Assembly (NCBI RefSeq): GCF_002564465.1
Contig: NZ_NUUX01000017.1
Span: 2,868 to 45,383 of the forward strand
Reading direction: 5' to 3'
Source of the DNA: Bacillus sp. AFS088145
Lineage (GTDB): Bacteria > Bacillota > Bacilli > Bacillales > Bacillaceae_G
Length of the DNA: 42,516 bases
This document shows, one piece after another, positions 33,488-42,516 of the stretch. The position numbers were made by a program, and so were the translations under genes. The notes under the pieces were generated by a model. It did not search any database and was not told the origin of the DNA. It saw only the letters and a list, made by a program, of their open reading frames with translations. Position 1 is the stretch's first letter; each line of letters starts with the position of its first letter.

Positions 33488-34768
33488 ATGACTGCTAAAT
33501 GGGAAAAATTAGAAGCTAACGTTGGTCTATTAACTGTAGAAGTTGAAGCTTCTGAAGTAGATAAAGGTTTAGATGCAGCTTTCAAAAAAGTTGTTAAAAC
33601 TATCAATGTACCGGGATTCCGTAAAGGTAAATTACCTCGCCCAATTTTCGAACAAAAATTTGGTATTGAAGCACTTTACAATGATGCTTTAGATGTACTT
33701 TTACCAGAAGCTTACAGCAAAGCTGTTGTAGAGGTTGGTATTGAGCCAGTTGATCGTCCAGAAGTTGACGTTGAGCAAATGGAAAAAGGTAAAACTTTAA
33801 TCTTCAAAGCAAAAGTTACTGTAAAACCTGAAGTAAAATTAGGCGAATACAAAGGCTTAGAAGTTGAAGAAATGGATGCAACTGTAACTGACGAAGACGT
33901 ACAAGCTGAATTAACTACATTACAAGAGCGTCAAGCTGAGTTAGTAGTTAAAGAAGATGGTACTGTTGAAAATGGTAATACAGCTGTAATCGATTTCGAA
34001 GGTTTCGTTGATGGCGTTGCTTTCGAAGGCGGAAAAGGTGAAAACTATCCACTAGAAATCGGTTCAGGTTCTTTCATCCCTGGATTTGAAGAAGCTTTAA
34101 TCGGTACTAAATCTGGTGTAGAAACTGATGTTAATGTAACATTCCCAGAAGAATACCACAGTGCTGAATTAGCAGGAAAAGCTGCTACTTTCAAAGTAAC
34201 TGTTCATGAAATTAAAGCTAAAGAACTTCCTGAGTTAAACGACGAGTTTGCTAAAGACGTAAATGACGAAGTAGAAACTTTAGAAGATCTTAAAGCTAAA
34301 ATCAAAAATGACTTAGTTGAATCTAAAAAATCTCAAGCTGAAGGTAGCTTACGTGATGCTTTAGTTCAAAAAGCAGCTGAAAATGCTGAAATCGAAATCC
34401 CAGACGTAATGTTCGAAAGCCAAGTTGACCGTATGGTTAAAGACTTTGAACAACGTATTGCACAACAAGGATTAAACTTAGAACTTTACTACCAATTCAC
34501 TGGTACTAAAGAAGAAGATCTTCGTGCTCAAATGCGTCAAGATGCTGAAGCTCGTGTAAGAATCGACTTAACAATCGATGCGATCATCGAAGCTGAAAAA
34601 ATCGATGCAACTGAAGAAGAAATGAACGAAGAATTAACTCGTTTATCTGAAATGTACAACGTTCCTTCTGAGCAATTAGTAACTATGCTAGGTGGAACTG
34701 ACGCTGTACGTGATGATATTCAAATCCGTAAAGCTGTTGAATTATTAGTAGATAGCAGAAAAAAATAA
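33488..34768 (+). CDS. tig: Trigger factor
   Basis: This 426-aa ribosome-associated chaperone and peptidyl-prolyl isomerase contains an N-terminal ribosome-binding domain with the signature [10 protein letters not shown]. The central FKBP domain (about 150-245, with [14 protein letters not shown] and [13 protein letters not shown]) and a long helical C-terminal domain follow. TTGGAGGGA precedes the ATG. The placement before clpX is the common bacterial arrangement. The gene is complete. Confidence 0.97.
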   Translation: MTAKWEKLEANVGLLTVEVEASEVDKGLDAAFKKVVKTINVPGFRKGKLPRPIFEQKFGIEALYNDALDVLLPEAYSKAVVEVGIEPVDRPEVDVEQMEKGKTLIFKAKVTVKPEVKLGEYKGLEVEEMDATVTDEDVQAELTTLQERQAELVVKEDGTVENGNTAVIDFEGFVDGVAFEGGKGENYPLEIGSGSFIPGFEEALIGTKSGVETDVNVTFPEEYHSAELAGKAATFKVTVHEIKAKELPELNDEFAKDVNDEVETLEDLKAKIKNDLVESKKSQAEGSLRDALVQKAAENAEIEIPDVMFESQVDRMVKDFEQRIAQQGLNLELYYQFTGTKEEDLRAQMRQDAEARVRIDLTIDAIIEAEKIDATEEEMNEELTRLSEMYNVPSEQLVTMLGGTDAVRDDIQIRKAVELLVDSRKK

Positions 34769-34794
34769 GCGTTAAATAAACATATATTGACTTA

Positions 34795-34828
34795 AACAAG
34801 GCGCGAGATTTTTCGTGCCTTGTTTTTA
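34795..34828 (+). terminator. Terminator of tig
   Basis: A 12-bp stem with one G-T pair (34795-34806 with 34813-34824) is followed by a short T run. Confidence 0.85.
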
Positions 34829-34968
34829 AATAATGAAATATTTGGTAAAGTGAACTGATTCCTTTAAAATACACATATACATATGTTAGAATCTGTTATA
34901 CAGATTTTAAAAAATTATTGTGGCTATACTAAAAATAATTCTTCAAAAGAAGGATTATTAGCTTAAGA

Positions 34969-34988
34969 TTAGAATATATATATTCTAA
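34969..34988. promoter_or_regulatory. Perfect 20-bp palindrome upstream of clpX
   Basis: TTAGAATATATATATTCTAA is a perfect palindrome in the tig-clpX gap (34,829-35,122). Its AT-rich core could be an operator or a chance structure. A possible promoter, TTGCTT (35019-35024) and TATTAT (35041-35046), lies downstream, 16 bases apart. A small AATCTG/CAGATT hairpin lies at 34,890-34,906. Confidence 0.4.
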
Positions 34989-35122
34989 AAATTTAAACAA
35001 TTTTAGAGTAGTAATTAATTGCTTTGTTTATTTTGTATGCTATTATATAGCTACAAGATACATATTTTTTTCGATTACATACATATTGAGTGTTTTTAGA
35101 AATTTTTAGAGGGAGTGAACAT

Positions 35123-36394
35123 ATGTTCAAATTTAACGAAGAAAAAGGACAGCTAAAATGTTCGTTCTGTGGGAAGTCACAGTCTCAGGTTAGAAAATTA
35201 GTCGCAGGACCTGGTGTATATATTTGTGACGAGTGTATTGAGCTTTGTACTGAAATTGTTCAAGAAGAGCTAGCAAAAGAAGAGGAAGTAGAGTTTAAAG
35301 ACGTTCCGAAACCGAAAGAAATTTGCGAAATTCTTGATGAATACGTTATTGGTCAGGACAATGCGAAAAAAGCGTTATCTGTTGCTGTATATAATCACTA
35401 CAAACGTATTAATTCAAATAGCAAAATTGATGAGGTTGAGTTATCAAAGAGTAATATTGCAATGATTGGGCCAACTGGTAGTGGTAAAACATTATTAGCT
35501 CAAACTTTAGCACGAATTTTAAATGTACCATTTGCGATTGCAGATGCAACTTCATTAACTGAAGCTGGATATGTTGGGGAAGATGTTGAAAACATTCTTT
35601 TAAAATTAATCCAAGCAGCTGATTATGATGTAGAACGCGCTGAAAAAGGTATTATTTATATCGATGAAATTGATAAAGTTGCACGTAAGTCTGAAAACCC
35701 TTCAATTACACGTGATGTGTCAGGTGAAGGTGTTCAGCAAGCACTTTTAAAAATTCTTGAAGGAACTGTTGCAAGCGTACCTCCTCAAGGTGGTCGTAAG
35801 CATCCACATCAAGAATTCATTCAAATTGATACAACAAATATTTTATTTATTTGTGGTGGAGCATTTGATGGCATCGAACAAATTATCAAACGCCGTTTAG
35901 GTAAAAAGGTAATTGGTTTCAGTGGTGATTCTGAAAAGAGTGATTTAAACTCAAAAGAAATCTTAAACCATGTATTACCAGAAGACTTATTACGCTTTGG
36001 TTTAATTCCGGAGTTCATCGGTCGTTTACCAGTTTTAGCTAATTTAGAGCAACTTGATGAAGCATCATTAGTTGAAATTTTAACTAAACCAAAAAATGCT
36101 TTAATTAAGCAATATCAAAAATTACTAGAGCTTGACCAAGTTGAACTTGAGTTTGAGGATAACGCATTAATTGAAATTGCTAAAAAAGCAATTGAGCGTA
36201 AAACTGGAGCTCGTGGACTACGTTCGATCATTGAAGGGATTATGTTAGATATTATGTTTGAATTACCTTCACGTGAGGATATTCAAAAATGTGTTATCTC
36301 AGCAGAAACTGTTAAAACTGGTGCAGCTCCTAAGCTTGTATTAGAAGATGGAACAGAATTAGAGTTAAAGAAAAAAGCAAATAAATTAGCTTAA
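35123..36394 (+). CDS. clpX: ATP-dependent Clp protease ATPase subunit ClpX
   Basis: This 423-aa AAA+ unfoldase, partner of ClpP, has an N-terminal C4 zinc domain (CSFCGKSQ and CDECIELC), Walker A GPTGSGKT, the pore loop GYVGE, Walker [10 protein letters not shown], and the ClpP-binding loop region near [13 protein letters not shown]. It also has sensor-2 [11 protein letters not shown] use ATG 35123, with GAGGGAGTG upstream and the conserved [18 protein letters not shown] start. The in-frame start at 35090 adds 11 residues. It stands between tig and lonB as in B. subtilis. Confidence 0.97.
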   Translation: MFKFNEEKGQLKCSFCGKSQSQVRKLVAGPGVYICDECIELCTEIVQEELAKEEEVEFKDVPKPKEICEILDEYVIGQDNAKKALSVAVYNHYKRINSNSKIDEVELSKSNIAMIGPTGSGKTLLAQTLARILNVPFAIADATSLTEAGYVGEDVENILLKLIQAADYDVERAEKGIIYIDEIDKVARKSENPSITRDVSGEGVQQALLKILEGTVASVPPQGGRKHPHQEFIQIDTTNILFICGGAFDGIEQIIKRRLGKKVIGFSGDSEKSDLNSKEILNHVLPEDLLRFGLIPEFIGRLPVLANLEQLDEASLVEILTKPKNALIKQYQKLLELDQVELEFEDNALIEIAKKAIERKTGARGLRSIIEGIMLDIMFELPSREDIQKCVISAETVKTGAAPKLVLEDGTELELKKKANKLA

Positions 36395-36400
36395 GTAAGG

Positions 36401-36429
36401 AACCAAATGCATTTGCATTTGGTTTTTTA
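36401..36429 (+). terminator. Terminator of clpX
   Basis: AACCAAATGC (36401-36410) pairs perfectly with GCATTTGGTT (36415-36424) around ATTT, followed by five T. Confidence 0.92.
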
Positions 36430-36517
36430 TTTTGACTTTTTTTAGTGATTTTTTAAATCTTTCATAAATGCATAGGAACTTTACTCGGTAAACCTTGCCT
36501 TTAATTTTTAAAATTTG

Positions 36518-36547
36518 GTTTATCCTTCCATATAGAGGGCGATACTA
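36518..36547 (+). promoter_or_regulatory. Candidate sigma-F promoter of lonB
   Basis: GGCGATACTA (36538-36547) matches the sigma-F -10 consensus GGNNANAMTA at every fixed position. Exactly 15 bases upstream, GTTTA (36518-36522) matches GYATA at four of five. lonB is known to be a forespore sigma-F gene in B. subtilis. Confidence 0.72.
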
Positions 36548-36580
36548 AAATTAATTTCTACTTCAGTGGAGGGGTAAAGA

Positions 36581-38278
36581 ATGAGTTTAACAACTATTAT
36601 ATTATTAGCTCAATTAGCATTAGGTACAATCGTTGCATTGTATTTTATTCATTTATTAAAGGGTCAACGAACAACTAAAGTCTCGATTGACAGGGAATCT
36701 AAAAAAGAAATGGAGCAGTTACGTAAATTAAAGTCAATCTCTTTAACTGTTCCGTTAGCAGAGAGAGTTAGACCAACCACTTTTGATGATATAGTTGGCC
36801 AAGAGGATGGAATAAAAGCGTTAAAAGCTTCACTGTGCAGTGCTAATCCTCAACATGTAATCATTTATGGACCGCCTGGTGTCGGAAAAACAGCAGCGGC
36901 TAGACTTGTATTAGAAGAAGCGAAAAAGAGCCCGAATACACCTTTTAAACAAGATGCTGTATTTATAGAATTAGACGCTACAACTGCTCGATTTGATGAA
37001 AGAGGAATTGCGGATCCTTTAATCGGTTCTGTTCATGATCCAATCTATCAAGGTGCAGGTGCGATGGGGCAAGCAGGTGTTCCTCAACCTAAAAAAGGAG
37101 CAGTAACTGACGCGCATGGAGGGATTTTATTTATTGATGAAATTGGCGAGCTTCATCCAATTCAAATGAATAAAATGCTTAAGGTACTTGAAGACCGAAA
37201 AGTTAAGTTTGAGAGTGCTTATTACCAAGAAGAAAATCCTTCTATACCAGCACATATTCATGAAATTTTTAAACACGGTTTACCAGCAGATTTCAGATTA
37301 GTTGGTGCAACAACACGATCACCAGAAGATATCCCACCGGCAATTCGTTCACGTTGTTTAGAAATATTTTTTAGAGAATTAGAACAGGATGAAATTCAAG
37401 CAGTAGCTAAACGTTCTGCTGAAAAAATTGAATTAAGCCTCTCAGAAAAAGCCTTAGAATTAGTAGGTACATACGCAAAAAATGGTCGTGAAGCGATTAA
37501 TTTAATTCAGTTAGCTGGCGGTATGGTTTTAACTTCTGGACGAAAAGAATTAATAGAAGATGATATTGGGTGGGTTGTTTCTGTAAGTCGTTTATCACCA
37601 AGACTTGTTAACAAAATCCCAGAAGCTCCAACTGTAGGATTAGTAAACGGTTTAGCCGTTTATGGAGCAAATATTGGTGCGTTACTACCGATTGAGGTAA
37701 TTGCAATGAAGGCAAAAGAAATCGGTAAGGGTTCAATTACAATTACAGGAATTGTTGAGGAAGAAAGCTTAGGTAATCAAGCTAAATCCATTCGTAGAAA
37801 AAGTATGGCAAAAGGCTCTTTAGAAAATGTTACGACAATCTTACGAAAAATTGGTGTACCAATCGATGACTTTACGATTCACATTAATTTTCCAAGTGGC
37901 GCATTAATTGACGGCCCATCTGCAGGGATTGCCATGGTAGTTGGTATTTTTTCAGCGGTTAATAATGTACCAGTATTAAATACAATCGCTTTGACTGGCG
38001 AAATGAGCATTCAAGGTGATGTAAAACCAGTTGGCGGTGTTCCAGAAAAAGTAAAGGCAGCCGTGAAAGCAGGGGCAACAAAAATTATTGTTCCGAAAGA
38101 GAACGATCAAGCTACATTACATCAATATAAAGATGTAGAAATATTAGCGGTAGATCGCATAGAAAAAGTTCTCCATGAAGTCTTTAAAGATAATTGGAAA
38201 TTTGAACTACCAGCTGAAACAAAAACTGATTTCCAGCAATTAACATTGTTTGAAGAGAATCAATCGCAATCTATGTAG
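36581..38278 (+). CDS. lonB: Lon-like ATP-dependent protease LonB
   Basis: This 565-aa protein has an N-terminal membrane segment (about residues 4-25), an AAA+ domain with GPPGVGKT and GGILFIDEIGEL, and a C-terminal Lon protease domain with the catalytic serine in DGPSAGIAM. Membrane-anchored LonB in B. subtilis is a forespore protease. Length is close to the known 552 aa. GTGGAGGGG lies upstream of the ATG, and a sigma-F-like promoter precedes it. Confidence 0.95.
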   Translation: MSLTTIILLAQLALGTIVALYFIHLLKGQRTTKVSIDRESKKEMEQLRKLKSISLTVPLAERVRPTTFDDIVGQEDGIKALKASLCSANPQHVIIYGPPGVGKTAAARLVLEEAKKSPNTPFKQDAVFIELDATTARFDERGIADPLIGSVHDPIYQGAGAMGQAGVPQPKKGAVTDAHGGILFIDEIGELHPIQMNKMLKVLEDRKVKFESAYYQEENPSIPAHIHEIFKHGLPADFRLVGATTRSPEDIPPAIRSRCLEIFFRELEQDEIQAVAKRSAEKIELSLSEKALELVGTYAKNGREAINLIQLAGGMVLTSGRKELIEDDIGWVVSVSRLSPRLVNKIPEAPTVGLVNGLAVYGANIGALLPIEVIAMKAKEIGKGSITITGIVEEESLGNQAKSIRRKSMAKGSLENVTTILRKIGVPIDDFTIHINFPSGALIDGPSAGIAMVVGIFSAVNNVPVLNTIALTGEMSIQGDVKPVGGVPEKVKAAVKAGATKIIVPKENDQATLHQYKDVEILAVDRIEKVLHEVFKDNWKFELPAETKTDFQQLTLFEENQSQSM

Positions 38279-38286
38279 ATAAAAAT

Positions 38287-38379
38287 AAGTGTTCGAATCA
38301 TTTCATTTTGAATAAATAAAGAATACAAACTATTTTTGCATTCTATTTTTCAATGAAGTGAGCGAACACTTTTTATTTT
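38287..38379 (+). terminator. Long-stem terminator of lonB
   Basis: AAGTGTTCG (38287-38295) pairs with CGAACACTT (38363-38371). Inside, ATTTCATTTTGAA and TTCAATGAAGT extend the stem imperfectly. TTTTATTTT follows. Confidence 0.8.
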
Positions 38380-38528
38380 GTAGAAATACATTCTATATGA
38401 TTTAATCTTATTACCAGTCTTACTTCGTATTTCTAGTCAAAAACAAGATAATCGCTAAAAACATATATTTATGTTATGTTCTAGGCAGTTGTTGATTGAT
38501 TATGTCGCTTCTTTATTTCTTTTAAGGC

Positions 38529-38564
38529 ATATCATTGTAAATGATATATATGTTAAGGTAAAAT
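38529..38564 (+). promoter_or_regulatory. Candidate lonA promoter overlapped by a dyad
   Basis: TTGTAA (38535-38540) and TAAAAT (38559-38564) are 18 bases apart, 37 bases before lonA. The perfect dyad ATATCATT/AATGATAT (38529-38547) spans the -35 box, so a repressor could act here. No known operator consensus, such as CtsR, matches. Confidence 0.4.
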
Positions 38565-38600
38565 AACTAAATAGAATGAAAAACATGGAGGTGTAACGTA

Positions 38601-40925
38601 ATGAATGTTACAAAAGAAAAAGTTGTACCCCTCCTACCTTTAAGAGGAATTAGTGTATTTCCTGCCACTATTGCACATCTAGATGTAGGAAGAACGAAAT
38701 CGATAAAAGCTATACAAGAAGCTGATGAGTTAGATCATTTAATTTTTGTTGTTACTCAAATAGATGCAGATACTGAAAATCCAAAGATAGACGAAATGTA
38801 CCAGTTTGGAACTTTAGCTAAATTAACACAAAAAATTACACTTCCAAATGGCACTGTTCGTATTACTGTCGAAGGATTACACAGAGGAAAAATCAAATCA
38901 ATTATTGATCAAAATGATTTCTTAACTGCAAAGGTAGAAGAATATCCAGATGTAGAAGACGAATCTAAAGAGCTTCGTGCTTTAATGAGAACTTTATTGC
39001 AGCATTTTAAACAATACAGTAAATTATCTAAGCGAATTTTGCCAGAGACTATTGCTTCGATTGTTAAGCAAGACCGCCCGGGTAAACTTGCAGATGCAAT
39101 GATCGATTCAATTCCATTAAGGGAAGAAGAAAAGCAAAAAATATTAGCAACAATTGATGTTACTGAACGAATACATATTATCTTAAATTTCCTTCAAGAT
39201 GAAAAAGAATTATTAAAGCTTGAGGAAAAGATTGGCCTACAAGTTAAGAAAAATATTGATAAAACTCAAAAAGAATATTTCTTAAGAGAGCAATTAAAGG
39301 TTATTCAACGCGAACTAGGTGATCGTGAAGGTAAAACTGAAGAAGTTGATAAGTTTTTAACAAAAATCGAAGAGGCAAATATGCCTGAAGAAACAAAGGA
39401 AGTAGTACTGAAAGAGTTAGCTAGATATGAGAAGCTACCTCCTAATGCTGCAGAAGCAGGCGTAGTTCGTACATATTTAGATTGGATGGTAGCTCTACCA
39501 TGGTCTAAGCAAACAGAGGACACTCTGGATATACATCGTTCCGAAAAGATACTGAATAATGAACATGAAGGTCTTGAAAAGGTAAAAGAGAGAATCTTAG
39601 AATATCTAGCTGTTCAACAACTTACAAATTCATTACGTGGTCCAATTTTATGTTTAGCTGGTCCTCCTGGAGTTGGTAAAACATCTTTAGCGAAATCAAT
39701 CGCAAACGCATTGTCTAGAAACTTTGTACGCGTTTCTCTAGGTGGTGTAAGAGATGAATCAGAAATAAGAGGACATAGAAGAACATACATCGGAGCTATG
39801 CCAGGTCGAGTTATCCAAGGTATGAAGAAAGCAGGAACAAATAACCCTGTATTCTTACTTGATGAAATTGATAAAATGTCGAGCGACTTTAGAGGGGATC
39901 CAGCATCAGCAATGTTAGAAGTTTTGGATCCTGAACAAAATCATACATTTAGTGATCATTACATCGAAGAGCCATTTGATTTATCGCAAGTTTTATTTGT
40001 AGCAACTGCAAATGATTTATCAACTATTCCAGGTCCATTACGTGATCGAATGGAGATTATTACTTTATCTGGATATACTGAACTTGAAAAAGTTAATATA
40101 GCTAAAAAACATTTATTCCCTAAAAAATTAGCAGAGCATGGCTTAAATAAATCTACTGTACAAATTCGTGAAAGTGCATTGAGTGCAATTATTCGTCATT
40201 ATACACGTGAAGCAGGAGTAAGATCATTAGAGCGAGTTCTAGCGACACTATGTAGAAAAGCTGCTAAGTTGATTGTTTCAAACGAAAGACAAAAAATAAT
40301 ATTTACCGATAAAAATATTGAAGAATTTTTAGGTAAGAAAACATTCTCTTATGGTCAAATGGAAAGTGAAGACCAAATTGGTGTAGCTACAGGTTTAGCG
40401 TATACTGCATTTGGTGGAGACACACTTTCTATTGAAGTATCACTATATCCTGGAAAGGGTAAGCTAACATTAACTGGTAAGCTAGGGGATGTCATGAAGG
40501 AGTCAGCACAGGCTGCATTTAGCTATATTCGCTCAAAAGCGGAAGAGCTGAATATTGACCAAAATTTCCATGAGAAATATGATATTCATATTCATGTTCC
40601 AGAAGGTGCGGTTCCAAAAGATGGCCCTTCAGCAGGTATAACGATGGCAACAGCATTGATTTCGGCATTAACAAATAAACCAATCCGTAAAGAGGTTGGA
40701 ATGACTGGTGAAATCACATTACGTGGTCGCGTATTACCTATTGGTGGATTAAAAGAAAAAATGCTTAGTGCGCATCGTGCAGGTTTAACGACTGTTATTA
40801 TACCTAAAGAAAACGAAAAAGATTTAGAAGATGTACCACCAATGGTGAAAGAAGGTTTAACTGTTATACCTGTTTCCCATTTAGATGAAGTGCTTGTGCA
40901 TGCAATAGTAGGAGTGAAAAAATGA
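38601..40925 (+). CDS. lonA: ATP-dependent protease LonA
   Basis: This 774-aa soluble Lon protease has an N-terminal substrate-recognition domain ([12 protein letters not shown] start), an AAA+ domain with [15 protein letters not shown] and [11 protein letters not shown], and a proteolytic domain with the catalytic serine in [12 protein letters not shown] and the lysine in [13 protein letters not shown]. Length equals that of B. subtilis LonA. GGAGGTG lies upstream. The TGA overlaps the ysxC start as ATGA, so the two are coupled. Confidence 0.97.
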   Translation: MNVTKEKVVPLLPLRGISVFPATIAHLDVGRTKSIKAIQEADELDHLIFVVTQIDADTENPKIDEMYQFGTLAKLTQKITLPNGTVRITVEGLHRGKIKSIIDQNDFLTAKVEEYPDVEDESKELRALMRTLLQHFKQYSKLSKRILPETIASIVKQDRPGKLADAMIDSIPLREEEKQKILATIDVTERIHIILNFLQDEKELLKLEEKIGLQVKKNIDKTQKEYFLREQLKVIQRELGDREGKTEEVDKFLTKIEEANMPEETKEVVLKELARYEKLPPNAAEAGVVRTYLDWMVALPWSKQTEDTLDIHRSEKILNNEHEGLEKVKERILEYLAVQQLTNSLRGPILCLAGPPGVGKTSLAKSIANALSRNFVRVSLGGVRDESEIRGHRRTYIGAMPGRVIQGMKKAGTNNPVFLLDEIDKMSSDFRGDPASAMLEVLDPEQNHTFSDHYIEEPFDLSQVLFVATANDLSTIPGPLRDRMEIITLSGYTELEKVNIAKKHLFPKKLAEHGLNKSTVQIRESALSAIIRHYTREAGVRSLERVLATLCRKAAKLIVSNERQKIIFTDKNIEEFLGKKTFSYGQMESEDQIGVATGLAYTAFGGDTLSIEVSLYPGKGKLTLTGKLGDVMKESAQAAFSYIRSKAEELNIDQNFHEKYDIHIHVPEGAVPKDGPSAGITMATALISALTNKPIRKEVGMTGEITLRGRVLPIGGLKEKMLSAHRAGLTTVIIPKENEKDLEDVPPMVKEGLTVIPVSHLDEVLVHAIVGVKK

Positions 40926-41506
40926 AAGTAACAACAGCGGATATTGTCATTAGTGCAGTCCGACCAAATCAATATCCAGATACACAATTTCCTGAAATCG
41001 CTTTGGCAGGTCGTTCAAATGTAGGAAAATCTTCATTTATAAATAAAATGTTAAATCGTAAGGCATTAGCCCGAACATCATCAAAACCTGGGAAAACGCA
41101 AACATTAAATTTCTTTCTAATTAATGAACAGCTTTTCTACGTTGACGTACCAGGTTATGGCTATGCTAAAGTTTCCAAAAAGGAACGAGAAGCATGGGGA
41201 AAAATGATCGAAACATATATTACAACTCGTGAGCAATTAAGAGCTGTTATTTTATTAGTTGATCTACGTCATTCACCAACAGAAGATGATGTAATGATGT
41301 ATGATTTCTTAAAGCATTACCAAATCCCAGTCATTATAGTAGCAACAAAAGCAGATAAAATCCCTAAAGGAAAATGGGATAAACATGCAAAAGTAGTTCG
41401 TGAAAAGTTACAGATTGAAGAAGGGGATGAATTAATTTTATTCTCATCTGAAACTGGTATGGGTAAAGAAAAAGCATGGTCAGTAATTGATCGTATGTGT
41501 AAATAA
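40922..41506 (+). CDS. ysxC: Ribosome-biogenesis GTPase YsxC (EngB)
   Basis: This 194-aa TrmE-Era-EngA-EngB-type GTPase has G1 GRSNVGKS, G3 DVPGYG and G4 TKADK. In B. subtilis YsxC is essential for 50S subunit assembly. It overlaps lonA by four bases. It is followed by an insertion element, where B. subtilis has hemA further downstream. The gene itself is complete. Confidence 0.96.
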   Translation: MKVTTADIVISAVRPNQYPDTQFPEIALAGRSNVGKSSFINKMLNRKALARTSSKPGKTQTLNFFLINEQLFYVDVPGYGYAKVSKKEREAWGKMIETYITTREQLRAVILLVDLRHSPTEDDVMMYDFLKHYQIPVIIVATKADKIPKGKWDKHAKVVREKLQIEEGDELILFSSETGMGKEKAWSVIDRMCK

Positions 41507-41618
41507 AAAACGCTGGTGGCTAAATAAAATGTACCCTATAGAATAGACACTTAAAAAAGTCTACTCTATAGGGTACTTTTGTTTATAATTAGAAAAAACG
41601 GGATCGGGGAAATTTTAG

Positions 41619-42029
41619 ATGAGTAATAAAATATTTACTGATAAAGAAATTAATCTACTTTCCAAAAATCAATATGTAAAGTCAGTTAGTTCAAAAGGAA
41701 TCACATACACTGATGAGTTTAAGCGTATTTTTATTTCGGAAAATGTAAAAGGAAAATTAGCGAGAGAAATATTTGAAGAGTGCGGATTTGATATTGAAGT
41801 GATAGGAATGACTCGCGTTCAATCTGCTAGTAAAAGATGGCGTACTGCATTTAAAGAGAACGGTGAACTAGGTCTTCGTGACACGCGATCGATTAATTCA
41901 GGAAGAAATATAGAAAGAGAACTAACTTTGGAGGAAAAGAACGCTCGTTTAGAAGCAGAAATTAATCTACTTAAAGCTGAAAATGAACTATTAAAAAAGA
42001 TTCGTTTCTTAGAGGGGAGGATGAAGTAG
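41619..42029 (+). CDS. IS3-family transposase OrfA
   Basis: This 136-aa protein has an N-terminal helix-turn-helix region (KRIFISENVKGKLAREIFEECGFD), a second basic region (ASKRWRTAFKENG) and a C-terminal leucine-rich coiled coil (LEEKNARLEAEINLLKAENELLKK). This is typical of IS150-group OrfA. The slippery heptamer A-AAA-AAG lies in frame at 41993-41999, which would allow a -1 shift into orfB to make the OrfAB transposase. It appears intact. Confidence 0.85.
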   Translation: MSNKIFTDKEINLLSKNQYVKSVSSKGITYTDEFKRIFISENVKGKLAREIFEECGFDIEVIGMTRVQSASKRWRTAFKENGELGLRDTRSINSGRNIERELTLEEKNARLEAEINLLKAENELLKKIRFLEGRMK

Positions 42030-42516
42030 TCGTTATTTCTTCTAGCCAAAAATATACTCTAATACGTTCCATAATTGAAAAGTTTGAAATAAAACATATG
42101 GTAACTTACCTATGTAAGATAGCTGGCGTATCAAGAAGTGGTTATTATAATTACTTTTCTATTAAGTCACAAGAACGAAGAAATTAACAAGATGAAAAGG
42201 ATGAAATTTTAAGGGTAAATATATTAAAGACTTATCGCTTTAAACGTTATAAAAAAGGGGCACGTCAAATCAAGAATACATTGGCGGGTCAATTTAAGAT
42301 TGTCTACAATTTAAAACGTATACGAAGAATCATGAAAAAATACGGTATAGTTTGCCCAATTAGAAAGGCAAATCCCTACAGACGAATGATGAAGGCTACT
42401 AAAGAACATAGGGTTGTGCCAAACCGATTGAATCGTCAATTTAAACAAGAAGTACCTGGGAAAGTACTTCTAACAGATATAACCTATCTAAAATACGGTA
42501 AAGGTCAGAAAGCATA
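41999..42516 (+). pseudogene. IS3-family transposase OrfB, with in-frame stop, partial
   Basis: In the -1 frame relative to orfA, the reading is VVISSSQKYTLIRSIIEKF, then KIAGVSRSGYYNYF (the HTH_21 region), then KKYGIVCPIRKANPYRRM and VLLTDITYLKYG (first Asp of the DDE core). A TAA interrupts it after SQERRN, near 42,184. The rest of the catalytic domain lies beyond the window. A sequencing error cannot be excluded. Confidence 0.8.

Larger units (their letters stand above)
41530..42516 (+). mobile_element. IS3-family insertion element, left part, decayed
   Basis: The likely left end begins TGTACCCTATAGAATAGACA at 41530. It contains a perfect 12-bp inverted repeat (41531-41542 with 41563-41574) that forms a terminator-like hairpin. 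orfA and orfB overlap with a -1 frameshift site. The element runs off the window, so its right end and any target duplication are unseen. orfB has an in-frame stop, so this copy is probably inactive. Confidence 0.8.

Overview
The window is a low-GC Bacillota chromosome segment from an endospore-forming Bacillaceae-type organism. It carries gerE, gerM and a forespore-type lonB, and the order rph - rdgB - ysnB - tRNA - ysoA - tig - clpX - lonB - lonA - ysxC is the one known from Bacillus subtilis. I cannot name the species from sequence reading alone.

Left core (about 1-11,470). A nitric-oxide response pair (hmp and its Rrf2 regulator nsrR) is divergently arranged with AATACATCTT half-sites between the genes. 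A glutamate racemase gene converges on nsrR. Next comes a TPP-riboswitch-controlled operon encoding a ThiXYZ-type thiamine-precursor ABC transporter, a small thiamine-binding protein and a TatD-type hydrolase. Then follow gerE (TTG start, sigma-K-like promoter), gerM, rph, rdgB and ysnB, and a strong sigma-A promoter driving tRNA-Gly(TCC) and tRNA-Arg(TCT).

Island (11,486-31,171). A roughly 19.6 kb integrated element sits in the tRNA-Arg gene. Its ends are a perfect 97-bp direct repeat covering the 3' part of the tRNA plus its terminator. Next to the intact tRNA are a tyrosine recombinase gene, an Xre regulator, a small HNH protein and a Rep-like winged-helix protein with two iteron-like repeats. 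The remaining cargo is dominated by predicted anti-phage or nuclease genes: a PUA/EVE-like + DUF3883 nuclease, a DUF4238 protein, an AbiJ-like HEPN protein, a serine resolvase, an unknown 261-aa protein, a two-domain HNH endonuclease, a four-zinc-ribbon nuclease, a GIY-YIG protein with five C-terminal helix-turn-helix repeats, a DUF262/DUF1524 (GmrSD-type) protein and an ApeA-type HEPN protein. The right end holds a decayed ATP-dependent DNA ligase.

The most unusual signal is a dispersed element of about 70 bp, with four copies in three intergenic gaps between 21.6 and 24.7 kb. Its anchor motifs keep almost identical spacing. At least two copies are preceded at constant distance by a homologous terminator, so three successive cargo genes look like cassettes with a shared 3' tail.

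Right core (31,172-42,516). The core resumes with a DUF4240 gene, ysoA, tig, clpX, lonB (with a near-consensus sigma-F promoter), lonA and ysxC. It ends with an incomplete IS3-family element whose orfB carries an in-frame stop.
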